The notes: generated from the sequence alone by a model not told the origin. Shown: positions 1-5,314, numbered from the stretch's first letter. The stretch: DNA of 5,314 bases from Chloroflexota bacterium (GCA_016210705.1 JACQTR010000116.1:1-5314); one strand, 5' to 3'. A program made the numbers and translations.

Positions 1-150
1 ACTAAATCTTCCATTGGAACGCCCTAACGCTTTGGCAATCTTGGCGACGGTTTGGACACTTGGCTTATTAACTGTACCGATTTCGGCATTAATAAGCATT
101 TTGTGTTTAATGCCCGCTTTCTGAGCTAAGGTGAGCCAAACTGCCTTTTT
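1..150 (-). pseudogene. Remnant of an XRE/Cro-type helix-turn-helix regulator, broken at both ends
   Basis: The minus strand is open from a TAG at 153-151 to the window edge. It reads like the core of a small XRE DNA-binding domain: LAQKAGIK for helix 2, then LINAEIGTVNKPSVQTVAK through the recognition helix, then IAKALG. There is no ATG, GTG or TTG between the TAG and the HTH; the first ATG (99-97) lies inside the domain, so the normal N-terminus is missing. After IAKALG the frame continues RSNGRFS, which is unlike the family. Removing one base from the CCC run at 22-24 gives VPMEDL, the usual continuation after ALG in such proteins, so a one-base frameshift is likely. The fragment starts only 5 nt after the CCA end of the tRNA-Ser gene. 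The family call is from recalled consensus. The gene runs off the window, so a functional part further left cannot be excluded, and a sequencing error could mimic the frameshift. Confidence 0.6.
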
Positions 151-155
151 CTAAA

Positions 156-248
156 TGGCGGAGGGAATGGGATTCGAACCCATGACAGGGGTTTAAGCCC
201 TGTAACCGCTTAGCAGGCGGCCGCACTCGTCCACTATGCGATCCCTCC
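156..248 (-). tRNA. tRNA-Ser (anticodon GCU)
   Basis: This is a 93-nt class II tRNA that should read the serine codons AGC and AGU. The acceptor stem pairs GGAGGGA (248-242) with TCCCTCC (166-160), followed by discriminator G at 159 and an encoded CCA at 158-156. The anticodon stem CCGC/GCGG encloses the loop CTGCTAA, giving anticodon GCT. A long GC-rich variable arm follows, as expected for serine tRNA, where the synthetase uses the long arm instead of the anticodon. The T arm is ATGGG, TTCGAAT, CCCAT. It has its own promoter immediately upstream. No terminator hairpin is visible after the CCA end; a degraded HTH gene fragment begins 5 nt later. Confidence 0.97.
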
Positions 249-258
249 ACCGTTTTCG

Positions 259-288
259 ATTATAACACCAATCCCCAAAGGCATTCAA
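259..288 (-). promoter_or_regulatory. Sigma-70-type promoter of tRNA-Ser(GCU)
   Basis: On the minus strand the -35 box is TTGAAT (288-283), followed by an 18-bp spacer and a perfect -10 box TATAAT (264-259). The expected transcription start is about 253, giving a leader of roughly 5 nt before the tRNA at 248. The position, directly in front of a stable RNA gene, supports a real promoter. Confidence 0.8.
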
Positions 289-339
289 TTTGGAACTAGA
301 GGCTGCTGAACAACGTTAGGGGAGAGAGGATAACTCAAT

Positions 340-373
340 GGACGTGCCTTTCGACAGAGCTCAGGCAACGCCC
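340..373 (-). other. Imperfect hairpin downstream of sucD, possible weak transcript end
   Basis: Read on the minus strand, GGGCGTTGCC (373-364) can pair with GGCACGTCC (348-340). This makes nine pairs, including one G-U wobble and one bulged T, around a 15-nt loop. It begins 14 nt after the sucD stop codon. No run of T follows on the minus strand (next bases ATTGAGTTAT), so it is not a classical intrinsic terminator. It may protect the 3' end of the mRNA or be coincidental. The rest of the 249-386 gap holds only the tRNA promoter and nothing else recognisable. Confidence 0.3.
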
Positions 374-386
374 TTATTCTGCACCC

Positions 387-1280
387 TCAGCCGCCCCTTT
401 GGTTATTCAGCGCCTGCAGTACTTTTTGAGTAACCAGGCCAATATCGGCGGGGCTTTCCACGATGCTGGCTCCGGCAGCGGCCAAGGCAGCCATCTTGGA
501 TCGAGCTGTCCCCGAGCTGCCACTAATGATGGCTCCAGCATGGCCCATACGGCGTCCCGGAGGAGCCGCCTTTCCCACCACAAAGGCGATCACCGGCTTG
601 CTCATAGACTCCTGAATAAACTCCGCTGCCTCTTGCTCAGCGGTACCACCGATCTCACCGATCAAAACTACCGCCTGGGTCTCAGGATCGGCCTCAAAGA
701 GGCGTAGCCCATCAACGAAGCTAGTGCCTATTAAGGGGTCGCCACCGATGCCAACACAAGTGGATTGGCCGATACCTAGGGTCGTTAGCTGAGACACTGC
801 CTCATAGGTCAGGGTGCCGCTGCGGGAGATAACTCCCACTGAACCCGAAAGATGGATATCGGCGGGCATAATACCCACTTTGCACTTTCCCGGCGAGATA
901 AGCCCGGGACAATTGGGGCCTACCAATCGAGTGCCTGACCCTTTCAAAAAGTGCAGAACAATAACCATGTCTCTAGTAGGAATACCATCGGTAATACAAA
1001 CAATTAGGGGTATCCCGGCATCAGCAGCTTCCAGAATAGCGTCGGCGGCAAAGGGGGCCGGTACGAAGATGATACTAGCGTTGGGCTTGGCTGCCCTCAC
1101 CGCCTCAGCCACCGTATTGAAAACAGGTATGCCATCGAAATCGGAACCACCTTTGCCCGGCGTAACGCCGGCCACCACCTGAGTACCATACTCGCGGCAA
1201 CGCCTTGTGTGGAAACTGCCCTCATTGCCAGTAATTCCTTGAACCAAAAGGCGGGTATCTTTGTTGACTAGGATACTCAA
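387..1280 (-). CDS. sucD: Succinyl-CoA synthetase (ADP-forming), alpha subunit
   Basis: The 297-aa protein is the alpha subunit of succinate-CoA ligase, which interconverts succinyl-CoA, ADP or GDP and phosphate with succinate, CoA and ATP or GTP in the cytosol. The E. coli protein is 289 aa. Residues 1 to about 125 form the CoA-binding Rossmann domain, with GITGNEGSFH at 15-24 and GPNCPG at 121-126. The ligase half carries ISRSGTLTYE (151-160), GEIGG (208-212) and GRRMGHAGAII, whose His247 is the phosphorylated catalytic residue (His246 in E. coli). The start is TTG at 1280-1278: it gives MSIL, matching the known N-terminus, and is preceded 8 nt upstream by AAGGGAG (1295-1289). The start overlaps the sucC stop as TTGA, indicating translational coupling. 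The related malate-CoA ligase subunit MtkB is the main alternative, but GPNCPG and the SRSGTLTYE segment look more like SucD. Confidence 0.97.
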   Translation of the reverse strand: MSILVNKDTRLLVQGITGNEGSFHTRRCREYGTQVVAGVTPGKGGSDFDGIPVFNTVAEAVRAAKPNASIIFVPAPFAADAILEAADAGIPLIVCITDGIPTRDMVIVLHFLKGSGTRLVGPNCPGLISPGKCKVGIMPADIHLSGSVGVISRSGTLTYEAVSQLTTLGIGQSTCVGIGGDPLIGTSFVDGLRLFEADPETQAVVLIGEIGGTAEQEAAEFIQESMSKPVIAFVVGKAAPPGRRMGHAGAIISGSSGTARSKMAALAAAGASIVESPADIGLVTQKVLQALNNQRGG

Positions 1281-2446
1281 TGGCGCATCTCCCTTTGAGC
1301 TGCCACCACTTTGATGGCAGCATCCCCAAGATCATTGGCGAAGGTAACCGGCAAAGATGATTCAGCCAGAAGACGTCTGCCCTCTTCAACGTTGGTGCCC
1401 TGCATCCTAACCACCAAAGGCACCTTGATCTCGGCATCTTTGGTCGCCTCTAAAATGCCAGTGGCTACAATATCACAACGGAGGATTCCCCCAAAGACAT
1501 TCACCAAAATCGCTTCAACGGCGGGATCGGATATAAGGATGCGAAAGGCCTTAGCCACCCGCTCCGGACTGGCTACGCCACCTACGTCCAAAAAATTGGC
1601 CGGTTGCGCTCCCATGGCTTGGATCATATCCATAGTGGCCATAGCCAAGCCAGCCCCGTTAACCATACAGCCGATGCTGCCATCCAACTTTATGTAGCTT
1701 ACGCCAAGCTGCCCAGCCTCCGCCTCCAAAGGGTCCTCGTCCCCATGATCTTTTAAAGCCGCCAATTCCCTTTGACGGTATAGTGCATTATCATCGATCT
1801 CCACCTTAGCATCCAAAGCTAGAAGTTTTCCATCAGCCGTGACCGCCAAGGGGTTGAGCTCCACTAAAGAACAATCATGGGATTGCGCCAGTTTGTAAAC
1901 ACCGCCAATAAGCTCAGCAGCGAGGCGTATTTGAGCTGCCTCCAAATTCAGACCATAGGCTATAGCTCGACCCTGAAAGGACTGAAAACCCACCGCCGGG
2001 TCAATATAAACCCTCAAAATTTTCTCCGGGGTTCGAGATGCCACCTCCTCGATCTCCATACCTCCCGCCTCACTGGCCACCATCACTGGGCGCTGACGGG
2101 AACGATCGATAAGAAGACTCAGGTAAAGCTCACGAACCACCGCCACTGCATCCTCCACCAAAAGACGTCGCACCAAAACCCCCTCCGGCCCTGTCTGAGA
2201 AGTTACCAAACTCCGACCCAAAAGATGGTCGGCATATTCTTTAGCCTCTTGAGGCGAAAAAACGATTTTTATGCCACCACCTTTGCCCCTGCCCCCAGCG
2301 TGCACCTGAGCCTTGACTACCACATGACCTCCCAAATAGTCGGCGGCATCTGCCACCTCTTGGGACATTGCCGCCACTATCCCCCGCGGCACAGCTACCC
2401 CATAAGCAGCCAAAAGCTCTTTAGCTTGATACTCGTGAAGACGCAT
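1277..2446 (-). CDS. sucC: Succinyl-CoA synthetase (ADP-forming), beta subunit
   Basis: The 389-aa protein (E. coli SucC is 388 aa) is the nucleotide- and succinate-binding partner of SucD. An ATP-grasp domain occupies roughly residues 1-235, starting with the conserved MRLHEYQAKELL. It contains HAGGRGKGGGIK (49-60), QTGPEG (84-89) and ELNP (196-199), with the metal ligands Asn198 and Asp212. The C-terminal ligase domain has NGAGLAMATMD (263-273), FLDVGG (285-290) and NVFGGI (316-321). All expected active-site elements are present, so the enzyme should work. NVFGGI and overall similarity favour succinate over malate as substrate. Whether it uses ATP or GTP cannot be read from these motifs. 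The ATG shares one base with the stop of the upstream OmdA gene (TAATG), and the sucC stop overlaps the sucD start, so the three genes form a tight operon. Confidence 0.97.
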   Translation of the reverse strand: MRLHEYQAKELLAAYGVAVPRGIVAAMSQEVADAADYLGGHVVVKAQVHAGGRGKGGGIKIVFSPQEAKEYADHLLGRSLVTSQTGPEGVLVRRLLVEDAVAVVRELYLSLLIDRSRQRPVMVASEAGGMEIEEVASRTPEKILRVYIDPAVGFQSFQGRAIAYGLNLEAAQIRLAAELIGGVYKLAQSHDCSLVELNPLAVTADGKLLALDAKVEIDDNALYRQRELAALKDHGDEDPLEAEAGQLGVSYIKLDGSIGCMVNGAGLAMATMDMIQAMGAQPANFLDVGGVASPERVAKAFRILISDPAVEAILVNVFGGILRCDIVATGILEATKDAEIKVPLVVRMQGTNVEEGRRLLAESSLPVTFANDLGDAAIKVVAAQREMRH

Positions 2447-2703
2447 TATTCCTGCCTTTTCCGAACTATCGTATTCGGTTCCTGCCTCTCTTTTTGATGC
2501 CGACGATAGTAATCCGCCGTCATCTTAAGTACTCGCTGTACTCTACGGGCACGGGTTTCAGGTTTTTTAGCTTCATCAAGATATTTGACATAAGTGCGCT
2601 GACAAGAAGGTCGCAGTTTGTCCCACGTGGTAAGCATATCTGCGCTTTGCTGAAGAGCCAAAGCCAAATCCTGAGGTACAGTTTGCCCTAACTTAGTTTC
2701 CAT
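2446..2703 (-). CDS. Small OmdA-domain (YdeI/OmpD-associated family) protein
   Basis: The 85-aa protein resembles the OmdA domain (PF13376): VPQDLALAL at 9-17, WDKLRPS at 27-33, YVKYLDEAKKPETRARR at 38-54, then a basic helical tail rich in K, R, Q and E. The signature is the AK-x-x-ETRARR segment. Many relatives carry an N-terminal DUF1905 or similar domain, which is absent here. Molecular function is not established; some family members are annotated as bacteriocin protection, but nothing here supports that. No signal peptide or membrane segment is seen. The ATG at 2703 follows GAGAGATAGT, a weak Shine-Dalgarno, and lies 10 nt after the tRNA-Ser CCA. The frame remains open back to 2847, but that extension is merely the translated tRNA and should not be annotated. 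The stop overlaps the sucC start, so translation of sucC may be coupled to this gene. Confidence 0.85.
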   Translation of the reverse strand: METKLGQTVPQDLALALQQSADMLTTWDKLRPSCQRTYVKYLDEAKKPETRARRVQRVLKMTADYYRRHQKERQEPNTIVRKRQE

Positions 2704-2713
2704 ACTATCTCTC

Positions 2714-2799
2714 TGGCGGAAGGGGTGGGATTCGAACCCACGAGGCTTGCGCCTAACGGTTTTCAAGACCGCCTCCTTCAACCGCTCGGACACCCTTCC
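2714..2799 (-). tRNA. tRNA-Ser (anticodon UGA)
   Basis: This 86-nt class II tRNA should read UCA and other UCN serine codons. The acceptor stem pairs GGAAGGG (2799-2793) with CCCTTCC (2724-2718), followed by discriminator G (2717) and encoded CCA (2716-2714). The anticodon stem CGGT/ACCG holds the loop CTTGAAA, giving anticodon TGA. The long variable arm contains AGGC/GCCT around GCAA. The T arm is GTGGG, TTCGAAT, CCCAC. It sits between the DUF1786 gene and the OmdA-sucC-sucD genes on the same strand. Only 10 nt separate it from the next start codon, so no terminator fits between them and it is probably the first unit of that transcript. Confidence 0.97.
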
Positions 2800-2805
2800 T
2801 GCCTT

Positions 2806-2834
2806 AGTATATCTAGGGCAGCAAAGAGCGTCAA
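2806..2834 (-). promoter_or_regulatory. Strong sigma-70-type promoter of tRNA-Ser(UGA) and probably OmdA-sucC-sucD
   Basis: On the minus strand the -35 box is TTGACG (2834-2829, five of six consensus bases). An optimal 17-bp spacer follows, then the -10 box TATACT (2811-2806, five of six). The usual distance puts the start of transcription at about 2800-2799, essentially the first base of the tRNA. With no room for a terminator after the tRNA, the same promoter would feed the OmdA, sucC and sucD genes. Readthrough from the DUF1786 gene, which ends at 2848, may add to this. Confidence 0.85.
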
Positions 2835-2847
2835 ATAGCACAGCCAA

Positions 2848-3939
2848 TTAGTCTTGCAAAGCCTTCAAAATCTCCTCGCGCCAGCCCCCTACCTGCTGGG
2901 CGAAGGCACGGAGGAGACCAAAACAGCCGGTAAGCATCACGTCGCCGTGAGGAGCTGCAAAATGTGGCCCTAGAGTCGACACCTTCATCAGCCCCCGACG
3001 AGGGCCGGTGGCCTCCACCAAGGGCGTTCCCTCCCGGCTAGCGACAATATAACAACCATGTCCACTATCCTCAAAAACCTCTTCCTGGGTTAAAGTTCCC
3101 GACACCAGTCTAGCAATAAGAGTGTCTAGCTTTTGAACATTCAAAAGCCCTGTGTGGTGCTCGAAGAGGCCTAGAATAGAGTCCTGGTAGAGGTGGAAGG
3201 CTAGGGTATGCATGTTGCCCAGGTTGACAACAAGGCGATGGAGATGGCTAGCCACCTCTGAATCGTCCAAAGCTCCCAAAGCGGCCGCCGGGCCGGTATC
3301 CATGACCAAGAGAGGCAGGTCAGCCTCCAAGCTTTGAGCGACGCCTAGCATCCGGGTTAAATAAGAAGGTATTTCATCTCTAAGATAAGCGAAGGCCGTG
3401 AGTTTATTCTCCTTCTCTACGGTGCGGCGGAGGTGCTCAAAACGGAAAAGACGGTCGCTGACACCGGGCGGCGCAGCCCCGTGGTCGAGGACAGCCACCG
3501 CCAAACCATCCAGGGCCAGTTCCACCCCGAAGGCGGCCAAAGCCTTTTTTGTGGCCAATAAGTCCACGTCCTTAAACTCTACTTTGAGCACGCTTTTGCC
3601 CGTGATCTTCTTGGCCTCGTCCTCGGATACGATAGTAACGCCCAGCTTCTCCACCTCGGCCAAGTCATCGTCGAAGGTGCGCGCCGCATCGGGAGTGGCG
3701 AAGGCGGGAAGCCCCTGAGCCAGGTGATCCCTCAAGGCCCCAGTGGAGGGCCCGCCGCCCATGGTGACCCCAGTGAGAAGGAGCTTCTGACGACAGGCAG
3801 TGGCCACGCCAATATTTTGGGCAGCGATGGCAGTGGCCGAGGGCATAATCATCTGAACGCAGTTCTCGATGGCGACGGAACTATCAAAAAGTAGGATGTC
3901 CTGAGTCCCCGTGCCGACGTCAATACAAAGTATGCGCAA
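2848..3939 (-). CDS. DUF1786 family protein with ASKHA-ATPase-like motifs, function unknown
   Basis: The 363-aa protein matches my recollection of DUF1786 (PF08735, COG4012), found mainly in archaea and some anaerobic bacteria. Databases sometimes label it as pyruvate formate-lyase activating; nothing here supports that, since no radical-SAM CxxxCxxC motif is present. It looks like an actin/hexokinase-type nucleotide-binding fold: CIDVGTGTQDILLFD (5-19) as a phosphate-1 loop, GVTMGGGP (57-64), VMDTGPAAALGA (212-223) as a phosphate-2-like loop, VNLGNMHTLAF (238-248), and HGDVMLTGCFGLL (330-342) as a possible adenosine motif. FEHHTG (259-264) is a further His-rich motif. No signal peptide or membrane segment is seen. 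The start is TTG at 3939, directly before RILCIDVG, with AAGGAG (3953-3948) 8 nt upstream; the next Met is residue 30, past the first motif. It lies 37 nt after the nuclease gene, probably in one operon. Confidence 0.82.
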   Translation of the reverse strand: MRILCIDVGTGTQDILLFDSSVAIENCVQMIMPSATAIAAQNIGVATACRQKLLLTGVTMGGGPSTGALRDHLAQGLPAFATPDAARTFDDDLAEVEKLGVTIVSEDEAKKITGKSVLKVEFKDVDLLATKKALAAFGVELALDGLAVAVLDHGAAPPGVSDRLFRFEHLRRTVEKENKLTAFAYLRDEIPSYLTRMLGVAQSLEADLPLLVMDTGPAAALGALDDSEVASHLHRLVVNLGNMHTLAFHLYQDSILGLFEHHTGLLNVQKLDTLIARLVSGTLTQEEVFEDSGHGCYIVASREGTPLVEATGPRRGLMKVSTLGPHFAAPHGDVMLTGCFGLLRAFAQQVGGWREEILKALQD

Positions 3940-3976
3940 CCGCTTTGCTCCTTAACGAACTTCCTCTGACTTAATA

Positions 3977-5188
3977 CTATTCATGTCCCTCGTCCTTAAG
4001 ACGTACCAGCCTAACCGCCACGGACTCTTTCGGCTGCCCGAACTCTCTTATTTGATCCTTCATAGTCTCATCCCAGGCAGCCGCAGCGACCTTTTTATCC
4101 AGGTTTCCTGTGTTTAAACTTGTCAATTCCTCCCACAAGCCTAATTGCTTCAACAAGCCCTCCAAAGCCCCTCTCCTAGGATCTTTGGCATCGGGATATT
4201 TGTGCTCTACGCTTATGTTTATTTTGGCTACTATATCGCTTCCTCTAACCGCCGCAAGACCAAAATGACGCGCATATTCTACAAGGCGTTCTTTTGCTTC
4301 CTCCTCCAAAGTCTCTAGCTCTTTGCGCTTGGCCTTTGCCTCAGTATATGCGTTCACCAGACCCACCCCTTCCTCAGCGAGGAACTCCTCGGCAGGAAGC
4401 ATCTCCGTTTCGAAGAGGTGTTTTTTGGCAGGACACAAGGGCTGATAGGCGCACCAGTCACAAAGGCGACTTTCAATGGGACGAAACTCAGTGTCGGACT
4501 CGATGGCGCGAATGGTTTGGATGGTTAGATGCTCAATTTCCCCCAGTTGTTCCGGAGTTCTTATGGAGCGCATTTCTCTTTCGTGGGCCATGTAGTGCCA
4601 CACCAGATCCACCTTCTTCACATCATCGGGGAATTGCTGTCGCAGACCTATCTCATACAGGGACAACTGCATATCGCCATCCACTTCTGCCTGCGACGGT
4701 AGATACCGCGATGTCTTGTAATCGTGGATTTCATAAACGCCGTCGCCGGCTCTGTCCAACCTATCGAGCAACCCCTGCAAAGCGAAAATTTCGCCCGTAT
4801 TCCTGTCCACTAGCTTGGCGTACACCCACCGCTCGGTATCGAGAGTGCTCGAAGCAGCGAAAGGATAGTACCTTTGATAATATCTGATAAGACATTCGAG
4901 GCCGATGTTTTTATAATGAGCTGGCCCATACTGCGCCTGCACAATCTTTACCGAGCTATTCCAGTTCTTATCCCATCGGCCAACGAAGTCGCACACTACA
5001 TCGCCCAGGGAAGGAATATTTCTATTGCGCACATCGTCATAAAGCCACTTCATCGTCTCATGGACTCGACTGCCCAGGAAGAATTCCACGCTCTCCTCTT
5101 CGTCCTTGATCCTGTCTACGTAACTAAACTTGTATTTCCGAGGGCAGGTTTGGTAGGTGTTTAAGCGGGTAAACGAGTATGGGGGCAT
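3977..5188 (-). CDS. RecB/Cas4-like PD-(D/E)XK nuclease with predicted 4Fe-4S cluster
   Basis: The 403-aa protein (numbered from MPPYSF) belongs to the RecB-type PD-(D/E)XK nucleases (PF12705, COG2887-like), which cut or resect DNA with divalent metal. SFTRLNTYQTCPRKYKF (5-21) is the family's N-terminal segment. Catalytic elements are His43 in LGSRVHE, Asp142 in GLLDRLDR, and Asp156 with Lys158 in IHDYKTS. Gln174 and Tyr178 in QLSLYEIGL form the Q-x3-Y motif. Cys15 plus Cys243, Cys246 and Cys252 (CDWCAYQPLC) match the iron-sulfur pattern of Cas4 and AddB. After these come a charged coiled-coil-like stretch (about 278-308) and some 90 further residues, which makes it longer than Cas4 (about 200 aa). 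No cas or addA gene is in view, so the pathway is unknown. The start is the ATG at 5188, 5 nt after GGAGG. An in-frame GTG at 5194 overlaps that ribosome site and is rejected. Confidence 0.87.
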   Translation of the reverse strand: MPPYSFTRLNTYQTCPRKYKFSYVDRIKDEEESVEFFLGSRVHETMKWLYDDVRNRNIPSLGDVVCDFVGRWDKNWNSSVKIVQAQYGPAHYKNIGLECLIRYYQRYYPFAASSTLDTERWVYAKLVDRNTGEIFALQGLLDRLDRAGDGVYEIHDYKTSRYLPSQAEVDGDMQLSLYEIGLRQQFPDDVKKVDLVWHYMAHEREMRSIRTPEQLGEIEHLTIQTIRAIESDTEFRPIESRLCDWCAYQPLCPAKKHLFETEMLPAEEFLAEEGVGLVNAYTEAKAKRKELETLEEEAKERLVEYARHFGLAAVRGSDIVAKINISVEHKYPDAKDPRRGALEGLLKQLGLWEELTSLNTGNLDKKVAAAAWDETMKDQIREFGQPKESVAVRLVRLKDEGHE

Positions 5189-5190
5189 GA

Positions 5191-5200
5191 TCACCTCCCT
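5191..5200 (-). promoter_or_regulatory. Near-perfect Shine-Dalgarno deciding the nuclease start
   Basis: Read on the minus strand, AGGGAGGTGA precedes ATG 5188 and GGAGGTGATC matches the anti-SD end of 16S rRNA. The in-frame GTG at 5194-5192 is part of this site and cannot plausibly be the start, so the protein begins MPPYSF. Confidence 0.85.
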
Positions 5201-5213
5201 AGGATATATTCTA

Positions 5214-5232
5214 TTAGCCCAGCGAGGGCTAA
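5214..5232 (-). repeat. Inverted repeat at the serS stop codon
   Basis: On the minus strand TTAGCCC and GGGCTAA form a perfect 7-bp stem around TCGCT. The left arm includes the serS stop codon TAG. The following bases (TAGAATATAT) are A/T-rich but not a T run. It could act as a weak terminator or an RNA stability element between serS and the nuclease gene, or it could be chance. Confidence 0.4.
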
Positions 5233-5314
5233 GTGATCACCGGTGTACCGCCCATGTACGGACGCAGCACCTCTGGTACCACCACCGAGCCGTCGGGTTG
5301 CTGGTAGTTCTCCA
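5229..5314 (-). CDS. serS: Seryl-tRNA synthetase, C-terminal end only
   Basis: Only the last 28 codons or so are in the window; the gene enters from the right edge. The visible end reads ENYQQPDGSVVVPEVL followed by RPYMGG and TPVIT, ending at TAG (5231-5229). The segment ENxQxxDGSVxxPxxLxPYMGG is the highly conserved tail of bacterial seryl-tRNA synthetase, the class II enzyme that attaches serine to tRNA-Ser in the cytosol. The catalytic motifs and the N-terminal coiled-coil arm that grips the long variable arm lie outside. The nuclease gene begins 40 nt downstream. Two tRNA-Ser genes occur in the same window on the same strand, which fits a serine-decoding neighbourhood. Confidence 0.92.
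   Translation of the reverse strand, partial: ENYQQPDGSVVVPEVLRPYMGGTPVIT

Noticed and set aside
399..1182. Plus-strand frames opposite sucD (399-707 and 814-1182)
   Set aside because: These are shadows of sucD, without ribosome sites or protein-like features.
387..2446. Malate-CoA ligase (mtkAB) instead of sucCD
   Set aside because: NVFGGI in the beta subunit and GPNCPG with SRSGTLTYE in the alpha subunit fit succinyl-CoA synthetase better, and no serine-cycle genes are adjacent.
1877..2497. 206-aa plus-strand open frame opposite sucC
   Set aside because: It is antisense to a well-supported enzyme gene, has no recognisable domain, and shows the Ser/His/Thr-rich composition of a shadow frame.
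156..2799. Shared T-arm sequence of the two tRNAs (GGGATTCGAACCCA-like) as an att-site repeat
   Set aside because: It is the conserved T arm found in most tRNAs and is not evidence of integration.
2704..2847. N-terminal extension of the OmdA reading frame (48 extra residues including VSERLKEAVLKT)
   Set aside because: This is the translation of tRNA-Ser(UGA), a known annotation artefact. The ATG at 2703 leaves the complete domain.
4294..4887. 197-aa plus-strand open frame opposite the nuclease
   Set aside because: It is Pro/Arg-rich low-quality sequence with no family resemblance, complementary to conserved nuclease motifs.
3977..5188. Cas4 of a CRISPR-Cas locus
   Set aside because: The protein is about twice Cas4 length, and no repeats, cas1 or cas2 are visible. 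It fits a general RecB-like nuclease better.
5201..5218. Promoter for the nuclease gene from the TAGAAT/TATATT-like bases
   Set aside because: No acceptable -35 box lies 16-18 bp upstream, and the gene is well explained as part of the serS operon.

Overview
The window is a bacterial chromosomal segment in which every gene lies on the minus strand. Transcription therefore runs from position 5314 towards position 1. The serine tRNAs have long variable arms and encoded CCA ends, the promoters are sigma-70 type, and the Shine-Dalgarno sites are clear. The composition is moderately GC-rich and two genes start with TTG. DUF1786, a family best known from archaea and as I recall also from Dehalococcoidia-type Chloroflexota, hints at a Chloroflexota-like lineage. 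That assignment is weak and rests on recall, not on a search.

In transcription order, the right part holds the last codons of serS (seryl-tRNA synthetase). It is followed by a RecB/Cas4-like PD-(D/E)XK nuclease with four cysteines placed like a 4Fe-4S cluster, and then by a DUF1786 protein with ASKHA-ATPase-like motifs. Gaps are about 40 nt and no U-tract terminator is visible, so these three genes look like one operon.

The centre holds tRNA-Ser(UGA) behind a strong promoter (TTGACG, 17 bp, TATACT). Only 10 nt after its CCA end begins a small OmdA-domain (YdeI/OmpD-associated) gene. This gene overlaps sucC by one base (TAATG), and sucC overlaps sucD by four bases (TTGA). The tRNA promoter therefore probably also drives the OmdA gene and both subunits of succinyl-CoA synthetase as a tRNA-mRNA transcript.

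The left part holds a 138-nt gap after sucD, with a second tRNA promoter (TTGAAT, 18 bp, TATAAT) and tRNA-Ser(GCU). Directly against the 3' end of that tRNA lies a decayed XRE/HTH regulator fragment with no start codon and an apparent one-base frameshift.

Most of the content is housekeeping: serine tRNA charging and decoding, and TCA-cycle substrate-level phosphorylation. The items most worth a second look are the tRNA-led sucCD operon, the serS/tRNA-Ser clustering, the HTH relic at the tRNA 3' end, and the two genes of unknown cellular role (the nuclease and DUF1786). I do not see a CRISPR array, insertion sequence or defence cassette.
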